Assembly: GCA_002308815.1 (NCBI GenBank)
Contig: DBVX01000047.1
Span: forward strand, 1-6,217
Length of the DNA: 6,217 nt
Direction of reading: 5' to 3'
DNA from: Bacteroidales bacterium UBA1253
GTDB lineage: Bacteria; Bacteroidota; Bacteroidia; Bacteroidales; Paludibacteraceae
Shown here: positions 1-6,217 of the stretch, piece after piece
Position numbering within the stretch: position 1 is the stretch's first letter
Layout: every line of letters begins with the position of its first letter
Program-made: the position numbers and the translations under genes
Notes under the pieces: generated by a model
What the model was told of the DNA's origin: nothing
The model's input: the letters and a program-made list of their open reading frames with translations, nothing else
Database searches by the model: none

Positions 1-380
1 AGATGGTCGCGCACACGCTGGTCCACTCCCTTGTAATGCCCGCATAGAATGATGAGGTTCCGACAAAGCGAGAGCGTGTTGGCTGCCTGCTGGGTGAATC
101 GTTCGCCATCAGGGGCGGTGAAAATCACCTCGTCGTAGTCGCGCTGCTGCTTGAGGGCGGTGATACAGCGGTCGATAGGCTCGACCTGCAGCACCATGCC
201 CGCACCGAAACCGAAAGCGTAGTCGTCCACCTTGCGGTGCTTGTCCAAGGTGTAGTCGCGCAGGTTGTGGACGCAAATCTCCGCCAGCCCCTTCTGCCGC
301 GCCCTGCCGACAATGGAGTGGTTCAGAGGGCTTTCCAGCAGTTCGGGGCAGCAGGTGATAATGTCTATTCGCAGTGGCAT
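1..380 (-). CDS. trmD: tRNA (guanine-N1)-methyltransferase TrmD, N-terminal part (runs off the left edge)
   Basis: TrmD methylates N1 of guanine 37, next to the anticodon of certain tRNAs, using S-adenosylmethionine; the modification prevents frameshifting. It is a cytoplasmic SPOUT enzyme that works as a dimer. Seen here: 126 codons from ATG at 380-378, beginning MPLRIDIIT with [17 protein letters not shown], then the '[17 protein letters not shown]' block (about residues 38-54), a glycine-rich motif (56-62) and '[11 protein letters not shown]' (112-122), part of the knotted cofactor site. The family is usually about 220-250 residues, so roughly half is present; the catalytic C-terminal half lies outside the window. 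The start is fixed by the family N-terminus and lies directly after the TAA of the upstream glycosidase gene, which suggests translational coupling. Oddity: residue 58 is Phe where most relatives have Gly (FGFGAGM instead of FGGGAGM). Identity is confident. Confidence 0.95.
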   Translation of the reverse strand, partial: MPLRIDIITCCPELLESPLNHSIVGRARQKGLAEICVHNLRDYTLDKHRKVDDYAFGFGAGMVLQVEPIDRCITALKQQRDYDEVIFTAPDGERFTQQAANTLSLCRNLIILCGHYKGVDQRVRDH

Positions 381-3281
381 TTATTCGGCTGTTGCGGCTG
401 TGGTGAAACAGAAGACGGTGGTCGATTGGTACTTCTCGCCCGGGCGCAGGATTGGCGACATCCAGTCGGGCTTGTTGGGCGAGTCGGGGAACTTCTGCGT
501 CTCAAGGCAGACAGCATTGCGGTGAGCATAAACCTCCCCGCGCTTGCCCTTGACCGTTCTGTCGAGGAAGTTGCCCGTATAGACCTGCAATCCGGGTTCG
601 GAGGTCATAACGGTCAGTTTGATGCCCGTTTCCGGCGATGTCAGCGTGGCGGCTTGGGTGAGTCCCTGCAGGTTCTGACGCAGCACGAAGTTGTGGTCGT
701 AGCCGTGTCCGTTGTGCAGCTGCGCGTTGTCAGCCTCAATGTCCTTCCCTATCGGCTTGGTGGCGGTGAGGAAATCAAACGGCGAACCGGCGGGTATGTC
801 CAGAATCTCGCCCGTGGTCATAAAGGTGTCGTCCACGGGGGTCATCTGTGCGGCGTTAATCCACAGCAGGTGGTTCATCGCTGTCATCGCACCGCTGCCC
901 GTGAGGTTGAAGTACGAATGGTTGGTCATATTGATGACCGTGGGGGCGTCGGTGGTACCGAAATAGTCCATACGGAGTGAGTTGTCATCGCCGAGCGTAT
1001 AGACCACGCCCGCTTCCACCCGTCCGGGGAAGCCGTTGTCGCCGTCATCCGATACGAGCGTCAGCCGGAGCGTGCGGATGTCCGTCTGTTCGGCATCAAA
1101 CACGCGGTACTGCCAGCCGGTCGGCCCGCCGTGAAGGGTGTGTCCGAAGTTGTTGGTGGCGAGTTGGTAGTCCTGTCCGTCGATGGATATCTGCCCCTTG
1201 TTGATGCGGTTGGCATAGCGTCCGATGGTCGCGCCGAAGTCGGTCGGGATATTGGCGTAGTCCTCCACGTTGTCAAAGCCGAGTACCACGTCTTTGAGAT
1301 TGCCTTCTTTATCAGGCACGAGCATAGAGACGATGCGTCCGCCGAAGTTGGTGATGCAAACCTCCATGCCGTTCTTGTTCTCCAGCACGAAGAGACGGGT
1401 GGTCTTTCCCTGACGGAGGCTTTGGAACCGCTGCGGGTCTAGTCCCGAGCGGGTGAGGACAGGCTGGCTGCCTGCCTCAATGACCGCCTGATTGGCGGCG
1501 CGTACTTGTTGTTCGTCCATTTTCATTATTTTGCGGTCATAAGTCATCAGTCCGTTCACTTCGCCTTCCACGTCGGTGGTCTGCGTATAAACAGCCGCCG
1601 AGAATCCTTTGGCTACCAAGTCTTTAAGCATCTTGCTGTAACGCACGTACTCAGCCGTAACCTCCTCGCTGCTGTTGAAGCGGATATAGCCCCAGTTGCG
1701 GCGGTTCCACCACAGATGGTCCTCCACGGGCCAGCCTATGCCGCCGTACTCGCCGAGCACATTGACGCGCTCCGTGTCGTAGAGGTACATGTCGGGCTGT
1801 GGGTAGTTGTGCAGGTCGGTGATGTCGCCCACGTGGCGGAAGTTGCCGCCGGACGACTGGTTGACCAGACGCGACGGGTCGTACTGCTGCGTGTAGGCGA
1901 CCACGTCCTCGGTGTCAAACTGTCCCCATGCTTCGTTGAAGGGCACCCACATCACCACCGACGGGAAAGGCATACAGAGGTCCATAATCTCCTGCCATTC
2001 GCGGTAGTAGTTCGCAGCCGACTCCTCGGTGCGGTCGCGGTCGGTGCCGCCCATAAACTCGCGCGGCTCCCACTCGTTGCCCATGTCGCCCGAAGGCATG
2101 TCCTGCCATACGAGCATACCGAGACGGTCGCAATGGTAGTACCAGCGGGCGGGTTCGACCTTGACGTGCTTGCGTATCATATTGAAGCCGAGGTCTTTGG
2201 TCTTCTGTATGTCAAAGCGCAGAGCCTCGTCCGTCGGGGCGGTGTACAGCCCGTCAGGCCACCAGCCCTGGTCCAGAGGCCCGTACTGGAAGAGAGTGCG
2301 GTTGTTGAGCTGCATACGCCAGTGTCCCTGCTCGTCCTTGATGCGCGAGATCTTGCGCATGGCGGCGTAGGAAAGCACCTCGTCCATCTTCTTTCCGCCG
2401 CGTTTGAGCGTGACTTTCATGTCGTAAAGGAAGGGGCTGTCGGGCGACCACAGCTTGGCATTCTGCACGTGCAGGACTATATTCTGTCCCGCTACGCCGC
2501 AACCCGCAGCCACCTGTTTCCCGTCTTCGAGAAGGGTGACGTATGCCACGTCATGGCTGTCAGCCGAAGTCTGTACGGTCACGTTCAGGAGTGAGCGGTC
2601 GATGTCGGCGACAGGGGTGACGGCTGTTATATGGTTGTCGTTCACGGGTTCCATCCATACGGTCTGCCAGATGCCGGTGACGGAGGTGTACCAGATGGAG
2701 CGGGGACGGCTGACCTGCTTGCCGCGCGGTTGGTAGCCTTGGTCGGTGGAGTCATATACGCGGAGCGTGAGCACCTGTCTGCCGTGGCGGAGGAAAGGAG
2801 TGGCATCCACCGAGAAAGGCGTGTATCCTCCCTCGTGCACTCCTGCCAGCGCGCCGTTCACATAGACTTCCGCGCGCCAATCGACCGCGCCGAAATTAAT
2901 CATCACACGGCGGCTGCGCCAGCTGCGGGGCACGGTGAACTCGCGGCGATACCACAGTTCCTGTTTGTCAGTGGGCACACGCCCTACGCCGGACAGAGCC
3001 GACTCGATGGCAAACGGCACAAGAATCCCGCCGTCCCACGAAGCGGGTTCGGGCAAGCCTTTCTCGGTCAGTGCGTACTGCCACAGACCGTTCAGGTTCT
3101 GCCATTCGCAGCGGCGGAGCTGCGGACGCGGATATTCGGGAAGCACTTTGTCGGGGGTTACTTGTTCCGCCCACGGAGTGCGGATACGGTCACCCGCTAT
3201 TTGCCATTGGGAGTGTTTGCCGCTGTCGCAGGCGGTCAGCAGGGTGAGGACACAGAGTGTCATGAAATAGATACGTTTCAT
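381..3281 (-). CDS. Lipoprotein fusing a GH2-family glycoside hydrolase to a galactose mutarotase (aldose 1-epimerase)
   Basis: This 966-residue protein appears to join two enzymes. The N-terminus is a lipoprotein signal (MKRIYFMTLCVLTLLTAC, lipobox LTAC, Cys18), so it is probably membrane-anchored; the residues after Cys18 (DSGKH) are not strongly acidic, so surface export is uncertain. A GH2 sugar-binding jelly roll (about 55-210), an Ig-like domain (215-310) and a TIM barrel (about 315-600) follow. The likely acid/base is Glu450 in PFNEAWGQ and the likely nucleophile is Glu511 in VLGEYGG. From about residue 612 to 962 there is a complete GalM-like domain: GRYANRI (687-693), HTLHGG with His714/His717, TNHSYFNL with His788, GYDHNF with Asp862, and catalytic-type Glu927 in CLETQ. 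A retaining GH2 enzyme would release the beta-anomer, which a mutarotase interconverts with alpha. The exact sugar (galactoside, glucuronide or other) cannot be read from sequence. The ATG is 16 bp after recF, behind an AT-rich leader; the stop abuts trmD. Confidence 0.9.
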   Translation of the reverse strand: MKRIYFMTLCVLTLLTACDSGKHSQWQIAGDRIRTPWAEQVTPDKVLPEYPRPQLRRCEWQNLNGLWQYALTEKGLPEPASWDGGILVPFAIESALSGVGRVPTDKQELWYRREFTVPRSWRSRRVMINFGAVDWRAEVYVNGALAGVHEGGYTPFSVDATPFLRHGRQVLTLRVYDSTDQGYQPRGKQVSRPRSIWYTSVTGIWQTVWMEPVNDNHITAVTPVADIDRSLLNVTVQTSADSHDVAYVTLLEDGKQVAAGCGVAGQNIVLHVQNAKLWSPDSPFLYDMKVTLKRGGKKMDEVLSYAAMRKISRIKDEQGHWRMQLNNRTLFQYGPLDQGWWPDGLYTAPTDEALRFDIQKTKDLGFNMIRKHVKVEPARWYYHCDRLGMLVWQDMPSGDMGNEWEPREFMGGTDRDRTEESAANYYREWQEIMDLCMPFPSVVMWVPFNEAWGQFDTEDVVAYTQQYDPSRLVNQSSGGNFRHVGDITDLHNYPQPDMYLYDTERVNVLGEYGGIGWPVEDHLWWNRRNWGYIRFNSSEEVTAEYVRYSKMLKDLVAKGFSAAVYTQTTDVEGEVNGLMTYDRKIMKMDEQQVRAANQAVIEAGSQPVLTRSGLDPQRFQSLRQGKTTRLFVLENKNGMEVCITNFGGRIVSMLVPDKEGNLKDVVLGFDNVEDYANIPTDFGATIGRYANRINKGQISIDGQDYQLATNNFGHTLHGGPTGWQYRVFDAEQTDIRTLRLTLVSDDGDNGFPGRVEAGVVYTLGDDNSLRMDYFGTTDAPTVINMTNHSYFNLTGSGAMTAMNHLLWINAAQMTPVDDTFMTTGEILDIPAGSPFDFLTATKPIGKDIEADNAQLHNGHGYDHNFVLRQNLQGLTQAATLTSPETGIKLTVMTSEPGLQVYTGNFLDRTVKGKRGEVYAHRNAVCLETQKFPDSPNKPDWMSPILRPGEKYQSTTVFCFTTAATAE

Positions 3282-3297
3282 AATATGATAAATTTAG

Positions 3298-4455
3298 TCA
3301 TTCGTTGTCTTCGTTGATTGTCCCGTCGCTGACGAAAAACGTCTTCATCGCCGCGAATGAGGTGTCCTGACGATGGATATGATGCCGGTCGGTGTCCGTC
3401 AGGAAAATCTGTGAGAAGGGTGTTTCCAGACAGACCTGTGCGGCGGGCAGGCAGATGCGCTCGCTCGTAACCATCTCCACCAATTGCCTGACCCGCTTGC
3501 TGTCCAGACGGTCGAAGATGTCATCCAAGAGCAGTAGCGGCGGCTGTTTGGTCCGGTCGGAAAGGAACAGAGCCTGCGCCAGACGGAGAGCCAGAAGACA
3601 GGTTTTGATCTGTCCCTGCGAGGCGACTTGTTTGACGGCATATTCGCCGATGGAGAAGAGCAGGTCGTCCTTGTGGCAGCCGACAGAGGTCCAGCCAAGG
3701 ATGATGTCGCGCTGACGGGTCTGTTCCCATGCATCAGGAAGCTGACGGTCTGCCAGCTGGCTCTGATAGGTCAGACCTATCTCCTCGCTGCCGTTCGACA
3801 GGATGGCGTAGGTGTCCGTGAAGAAAGGCGCGAAGCGGCTGATGAACAGCCGTCTCGCCTCATAGATATGCAGGGCAAGCGGCTGCATCTGCTGCTCGTA
3901 GATGGCAAGCATCTCATCGGCAGCGGCTGTCGGATTGCCTTCCTTGTCCGCCAATTGCTTGAGCAGCGCGTTCCGCTGCTGCACCAGCTGGCTGTAGTTG
4001 TTGAGGGCGGGCAGGTAGGTGGGGTCATACTGCGCGATGGTGCCGTCCATAAACTTGCGGCGCACGTCCGATCCGTCCAGCACGATACCGATGTCCTGCG
4101 GCGAGATGAGCACCAGCGGCAGCAGGCCTATATGGTCGCTCAGCCGCTGGTAAGGTTTGTCCCCCCGACGGAACTGTTTCTTGCCACCCAGACGCAGACC
4201 GCAGGTGATTGTGATGGTCTCGCCTTCCTTCTCATACACGCCCTGCACCATCGCCATCTGCTCGCCGTGGCGGATACAGTCACGGTCCTGAAGTGAGAAA
4301 GCGGACTTGGCGAACGAGAGCAGGTAGATGGCGTCCAGCACGTTGGTCTTGCCCTGTCCGTTCAGCCCGACCAGCCCGTTCAGCCTGTCTGCGAAATGCA
4401 GATGGGCTTCGGGAATGTTCTTGTAGTTGAGCAGGTGCAGTTCCTTGAGTGTCAT
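3298..4455 (-). CDS. recF: DNA replication and repair protein RecF
   Basis: RecF is an SMC/ABC-like ATPase that binds gapped DNA and, with RecO and RecR, helps load RecA in daughter-strand gap repair. The 385 residues show the family layout: N-terminal LKELHLLNYKNI, Walker A GLNGQGKT (30-37) followed by NVLDAIYLLSFAKS, the VRRKFMD block (131-137), the HKDDLLFSIG stretch (261-270), ABC signature SQGQ (279-282) followed by IKTCLLALRLAQ, Walker B LLLLDDIFDRLD (307-318), and IFLTDTD near the end. It is slightly longer than the usual 360-370 residues; part of the excess is the ICLPAAQVCLETPFSQ segment (about 334-349), just before IFLTDTD, where relatives I recall are shorter. The start ATG lies 4 bp after the stop of the response regulator and 16 bp separate its TGA from the glycosidase gene, so co-transcription is likely. 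RecF is often near dnaN or a DUF721 gene; neither is seen here. Confidence 0.95.
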   Translation of the reverse strand: MTLKELHLLNYKNIPEAHLHFADRLNGLVGLNGQGKTNVLDAIYLLSFAKSAFSLQDRDCIRHGEQMAMVQGVYEKEGETITITCGLRLGGKKQFRRGDKPYQRLSDHIGLLPLVLISPQDIGIVLDGSDVRRKFMDGTIAQYDPTYLPALNNYSQLVQQRNALLKQLADKEGNPTAAADEMLAIYEQQMQPLALHIYEARRLFISRFAPFFTDTYAILSNGSEEIGLTYQSQLADRQLPDAWEQTRQRDIILGWTSVGCHKDDLLFSIGEYAVKQVASQGQIKTCLLALRLAQALFLSDRTKQPPLLLLDDIFDRLDSKRVRQLVEMVTSERICLPAAQVCLETPFSQIFLTDTDRHHIHRQDTSFAAMKTFFVSDGTINEDNE

Positions 4456-4459
4456 ACGC

Positions 4460-5620
4460 TTATGCGAAGGTCTTCACGTCCTGTTCGGTTACGGGGTTGT
4501 CGGCAAGGATGATAAGCCGCTCGACCACATTGCGCAACTCACGCACATTGCCCTGCCAGTGATGTTGCTGCAAGGCGGATACAGCCTCGGGCGAGAAGGT
4601 CTTGCAGGCGCGCCCCTGCTCGTTGGAAATCAACTGATTGAAGTGCTCGACCAGCAGGGGTATGTCTTCTTTCCGCTCGTCCAGATCGGGGACGTGAACG
4701 GGAATGACATTGAGCCGGTGGTAGAGGTCCTCGCGGAAGGCGCCTTTGGCAATCTCGTCTTTGAGGTTCTTGTTGGTGGCTGCAAGGACGCGCACATTGA
4801 TGCGGATGGTCTTGTCGCTCCCCACGCGTGTTATCTCGTTCTCCTGCAGGGCGCGCAGCACCTTGGTCTGCGCCGCAAGCGACATGTCGCCTATCTCGTC
4901 AAGGAAGAGCGTGCCTCCGTCCGCCTGCTCGAACTTGCCCGCGCGGTCTTTGACGGCGCCGGTGAACGAGCCTTTCATGTGTCCGAACAGTTCGCTTTCA
5001 ATCAGTTCGGATGGGATAGCGGCGCAGTTGACTTCGACCAATGGCTGCTTGTTGCGCAGGCTTTGGGCGTGAATCATCCGTGCCACCACCTCTTTGCCTG
5101 TGCCGTTGCTGCCGGTGATGAGCACGCGCGCGTCGGTGGCTGCCACTTTGTCAATCACTTCGCGCACGTGCCGGATGGCCTCGCTCTCGCCTATCATCTC
5201 GTTCTGACGCGAGAGTTGGCGGCGCAGTTTGCGCACCTCTTCTGTTTGCGTGTTGACCTCCGACTGAAGGCGGCGGCGGTCCAGGGCGTTCTTGGTGGTG
5301 ACAAGCAGGCGGTTCAGGTCGATGGGCTTCTCGAGGAAGTCAAACGCGCCTTTCTTCAGGGCTTCGACAGCTGTTTCCACGGTGGCGTGGCCGGAAATCA
5401 TGATGAACGTGGTGTCGGGCAGTTGCTCCAGCACCTCTATCCCGTCCATGCCGGGCATCTTCACGTCGCAGTATATGAGGTCATACGGCTGTTTGAGGGC
5501 GGTTTCTACGCCGGTCTTGCCGTCTGCCGCCACGTCCACCGAATAGCCTTCAAACTCCAGTATCTCCTTGAGCGTGTTACGGATAGCACGTTCGTCGTCT
5601 ATGACTAATATGCGTGCCAT
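4460..5620 (-). CDS. NtrC-family sigma-54-type response regulator lacking a C-terminal DNA-binding domain
   Basis: This two-component output protein of 386 residues has a receiver domain (1-115) with acidic pair Asp8-Asp9, phospho-acceptor Asp52 in CDVKMPG, Ser76 and Lys98. A charged helical linker (about 106-140) leads to a sigma-54 activator AAA+ domain: Walker A GSNGTGKE (170-177), a GSFTGA loop (217-222, a variant of GAFTGA that contacts sigma-54), Walker B GGTLFLDEIGDM (235-246), FREDLYHRLNVIPV with the arginine finger region (295-307), and WQGNVRELRNVVERLI at the C-terminal lid. It should hydrolyse ATP to open promoters held by sigma-54 RNA polymerase after phosphorylation by a histidine kinase, which is not in the window. 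The protein ends right after the lid (VTEQDVKTFA), without the Fis-type helix-turn-helix of most NtrC relatives (about 440-480 residues). It follows trxA by 7 bp and precedes recF by 4 bp. Its target genes are unknown. Confidence 0.93.
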   Translation of the reverse strand: MARILVIDDERAIRNTLKEILEFEGYSVDVAADGKTGVETALKQPYDLIYCDVKMPGMDGIEVLEQLPDTTFIMISGHATVETAVEALKKGAFDFLEKPIDLNRLLVTTKNALDRRRLQSEVNTQTEEVRKLRRQLSRQNEMIGESEAIRHVREVIDKVAATDARVLITGSNGTGKEVVARMIHAQSLRNKQPLVEVNCAAIPSELIESELFGHMKGSFTGAVKDRAGKFEQADGGTLFLDEIGDMSLAAQTKVLRALQENEITRVGSDKTIRINVRVLAATNKNLKDEIAKGAFREDLYHRLNVIPVHVPDLDERKEDIPLLVEHFNQLISNEQGRACKTFSPEAVSALQQHHWQGNVRELRNVVERLIILADNPVTEQDVKTFA

Positions 5621-5627
5621 TCATGTA

Positions 5628-5942
5628 TCAGAGCAGGGAGTTCAGTTTGCTTTGGATAGCCGCTTTGGGGTGCGCGCCCACCATACGGTCCACCAGTTCG
5701 CCGTTCTTGAATAGCAGCAGGGTGGGGATGGACATGATGCCGAACTTCTCGCACACTTCCGGGTTCTCGTCCACGTTGAGTTTGCCGATGGCGGCTTTGC
5801 CTGCCATCTCTTCGGCCAGTTCGTCCACTACGGGCGAGAGCATGCGGCAGGGGCCGCACCATGTCGCCCAGCAGTCAATCATTGCCACTTTGTTGTCTTG
5901 TACGAACGCGGCAAATGTGCCGTCAGTAATCGCTTGTGCCAT
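5628..5942 (-). CDS. trxA: Thioredoxin
   Basis: Thioredoxin is a small cytoplasmic dithiol carrier that reduces protein disulfides and is recharged by thioredoxin reductase. The 104-residue protein has the normal family length, the active site WCGPC (28-32, redox cysteines Cys29 and Cys32), the buried acidic residue Asp23 just before it, and the cis-proline loop SIPT (Pro73). No signal peptide is present. Two further cysteines stand out, Cys24 (in IDCWATWCGPC, where most relatives have Phe or another hydrophobic residue) and Cys64 (in PEVCEKFGI). The ATG at 5942-5940 is preceded by an A-rich leader (ATAACAGAAAAATT) with no clear Shine-Dalgarno, as is usual in Bacteroidetes. It is the first gene of the five-gene minus-strand cluster and lies 7 bp before the response regulator gene. 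Confidence 0.97.
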   Translation of the reverse strand: MAQAITDGTFAAFVQDNKVAMIDCWATWCGPCRMLSPVVDELAEEMAGKAAIGKLNVDENPEVCEKFGIMSIPTLLLFKNGELVDRMVGAHPKAAIQSKLNSLL

Positions 5943-6015
5943 AATTTTTCTGTTATTTATCAGTAAATAGGTTCGTTAACTTTTGTCTTACTTTCCGGTT
6001 ATTTTTTACAGGGGG

Positions 6016-6047
6016 CAAAAGTAATAAACAAATTTATTTTCTTAAAA
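6016..6047 (-). promoter_or_regulatory. Predicted Bacteroidetes-type promoter for trxA and the downstream cluster
   Basis: On the minus strand the sequence TACTTTTG (6023-6016) matches the Bacteroidetes -7 element TAnnTTTG. Twenty bases upstream lies TTTT (6047-6044), one base off the -33 element TTTG, and the spacer is AT-rich. Transcription would start near 6008-6012, giving an untranslated leader of about 65-70 nt before the trxA ATG. The region is far more AT-rich than the flanking DNA. This is the only clear promoter I see for the five-gene unit; internal promoters are not excluded. Confidence 0.6.
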
Positions 6048-6106
6048 AATCTTTCAATGATATTGCCGTTCTTCCTGCATTTTCCGGAATTTTCGCGCTT
6101 ATCCGG

Positions 6107-6185
6107 CCGTTCCCGCCCCACCGTGACAGAGCAGACAGACCCTCCCGCAAGGAGAAGAGCCTGTCTGCTCTGTCAACCGTTCCCG
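6107..6185. repeat. 9-bp direct repeat CCGTTCCCG flanking the hairpin
   Basis: CCGTTCCCG occurs at 6107-6115 and again at 6177-6185, exactly 70 bp apart, with the 15-bp inverted repeat between them. The right copy is 1 bp from the hairpin, the left copy 8 bp. The layout resembles a target-site duplication around a tiny palindromic element, but the asymmetry and short length mean chance cannot be excluded. Confidence 0.35.
6124..6175 (-). terminator. Strong hairpin (perfect 15-bp inverted repeat), possible terminator of an upstream minus-strand gene
   Basis: The arms 6124-6138 (TGACAGAGCAGACAG) and 6161-6175 (CTGTCTGCTCTGTCA) are exact reverse complements around a 22-nt centre. Read as minus-strand RNA, the centre can form a second stem (CUCC with GGAG around a UUGCG loop, plus two U-G wobble pairs). 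On the plus strand the wobble pairs become A-C mismatches, which favours a minus-strand transcript. No U-run follows on either strand, so a classical intrinsic terminator is not proven. It sits between a possible upstream stop codon (6191-6189) and the trxA promoter, a fitting place for a terminator; a structured RNA or a protein-binding palindrome are alternatives. Confidence 0.5.
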
Positions 6186-6188
6186 ATA

Positions 6189-6217
6189 TTACGGTATATC
6201 GAAGAAACTCTCCGCTA
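6189..6217 (-). CDS. Possible last codons of an upstream minus-strand gene
   Basis: In one minus-strand frame the window edge reads AESFFDIP followed by TAA (6191-6189), and the strong hairpin begins 13 bp further on. That order (open frame, stop, hairpin, promoter of the next gene) is what a gene end would look like. Only eight codons are visible, so neither the reality of the gene nor its identity can be established. Confidence 0.25.

Noticed and set aside
1430..1490. Frameshift or assembly error making the GH2-mutarotase fusion look like one gene
   Set aside because: The frame is continuous through the linker and both domains are complete, so a two-gene artefact would need a lost stop and start. 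Still, this is the region to verify by reads.
1506..2594. Plus-strand open frame (362 codons) antisense to the GH2 part
   Set aside because: It overlaps the conserved catalytic barrel of the fusion protein, has no recognisable motif, and its composition is that of a shadow frame.
2631..3317. Plus-strand open frame spanning the glycosidase start and the gap to recF
   Set aside because: It covers the well-supported signal peptide and jelly-roll region of the minus-strand gene and shows no domain of its own.
3628..4296. Plus-strand open frame antisense to recF
   Set aside because: RecF motifs are clear on the other strand; this frame resembles no known protein.
4427..5608. Long plus-strand open frame (393 codons) antisense to the response regulator gene
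   Set aside because: The minus-strand frame has unmistakable receiver and AAA+ motifs. The antisense product is a V/H/L-rich sequence with no recognisable domain, as expected for the mirror of a GC-rich gene.
6184..6201. Small inverted repeat CGATAT / ATATCG at the right end
   Set aside because: Six-base arms with a six-base loop are expected by chance in AT-rich DNA, and it overlaps the possible end of a coding frame.

Overview
The window reads as a GC-rich member of the Bacteroidetes, most likely order Bacteroidales and possibly a Prevotella-like lineage. The genus is not resolved. The evidence is protein style (TrmD with '[13 protein letters not shown]' and '[10 protein letters not shown]', a Bacteroidales-type GH2 with 'PFNEAWGQ', a lipoprotein-anchored sugar enzyme), weak Shine-Dalgarno signals with A/T-rich leaders, and a promoter of the Bacteroidetes TAnnTTTG type in front of the first gene.

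All five recognisable genes lie on the minus strand and are packed tightly. In transcription order from the right they are: trxA (thioredoxin, 5942-5628); a sigma-54-type (NtrC-family) response regulator without a DNA-binding domain (5620-4460); recF (4455-3298); a large lipoprotein fusing a GH2-family glycosidase to a complete galactose mutarotase (3281-381); and the 5' part of trmD (380-1, running off the left edge). The gaps are 7, 4, 16 and 0 bp, so an operon-like unit is likely. The TAA of the glycosidase gene directly abuts the ATG of trmD.

The right end (5943-6217) is non-coding apart from a possible last few codons of an upstream minus-strand gene. It holds an AT-rich promoter for trxA, a perfect 15-bp inverted repeat that looks like a terminator or RNA hairpin, and a 9-bp direct repeat flanking that hairpin.

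The gene order mixes redox (TrxA), signalling (response regulator), DNA repair (RecF), glycan breakdown (GH2-GalM) and tRNA modification (TrmD). I see no mobile element, CRISPR array, tRNA or rRNA. The most unusual items are the GH2-mutarotase fusion, the effector-less sigma-54 activator, a glycine-to-phenylalanine change in the TrmD glycine-rich motif, and the hairpin upstream of trxA. None of these amounts to a clearly new system; each is a testable oddity in an otherwise housekeeping-like region.
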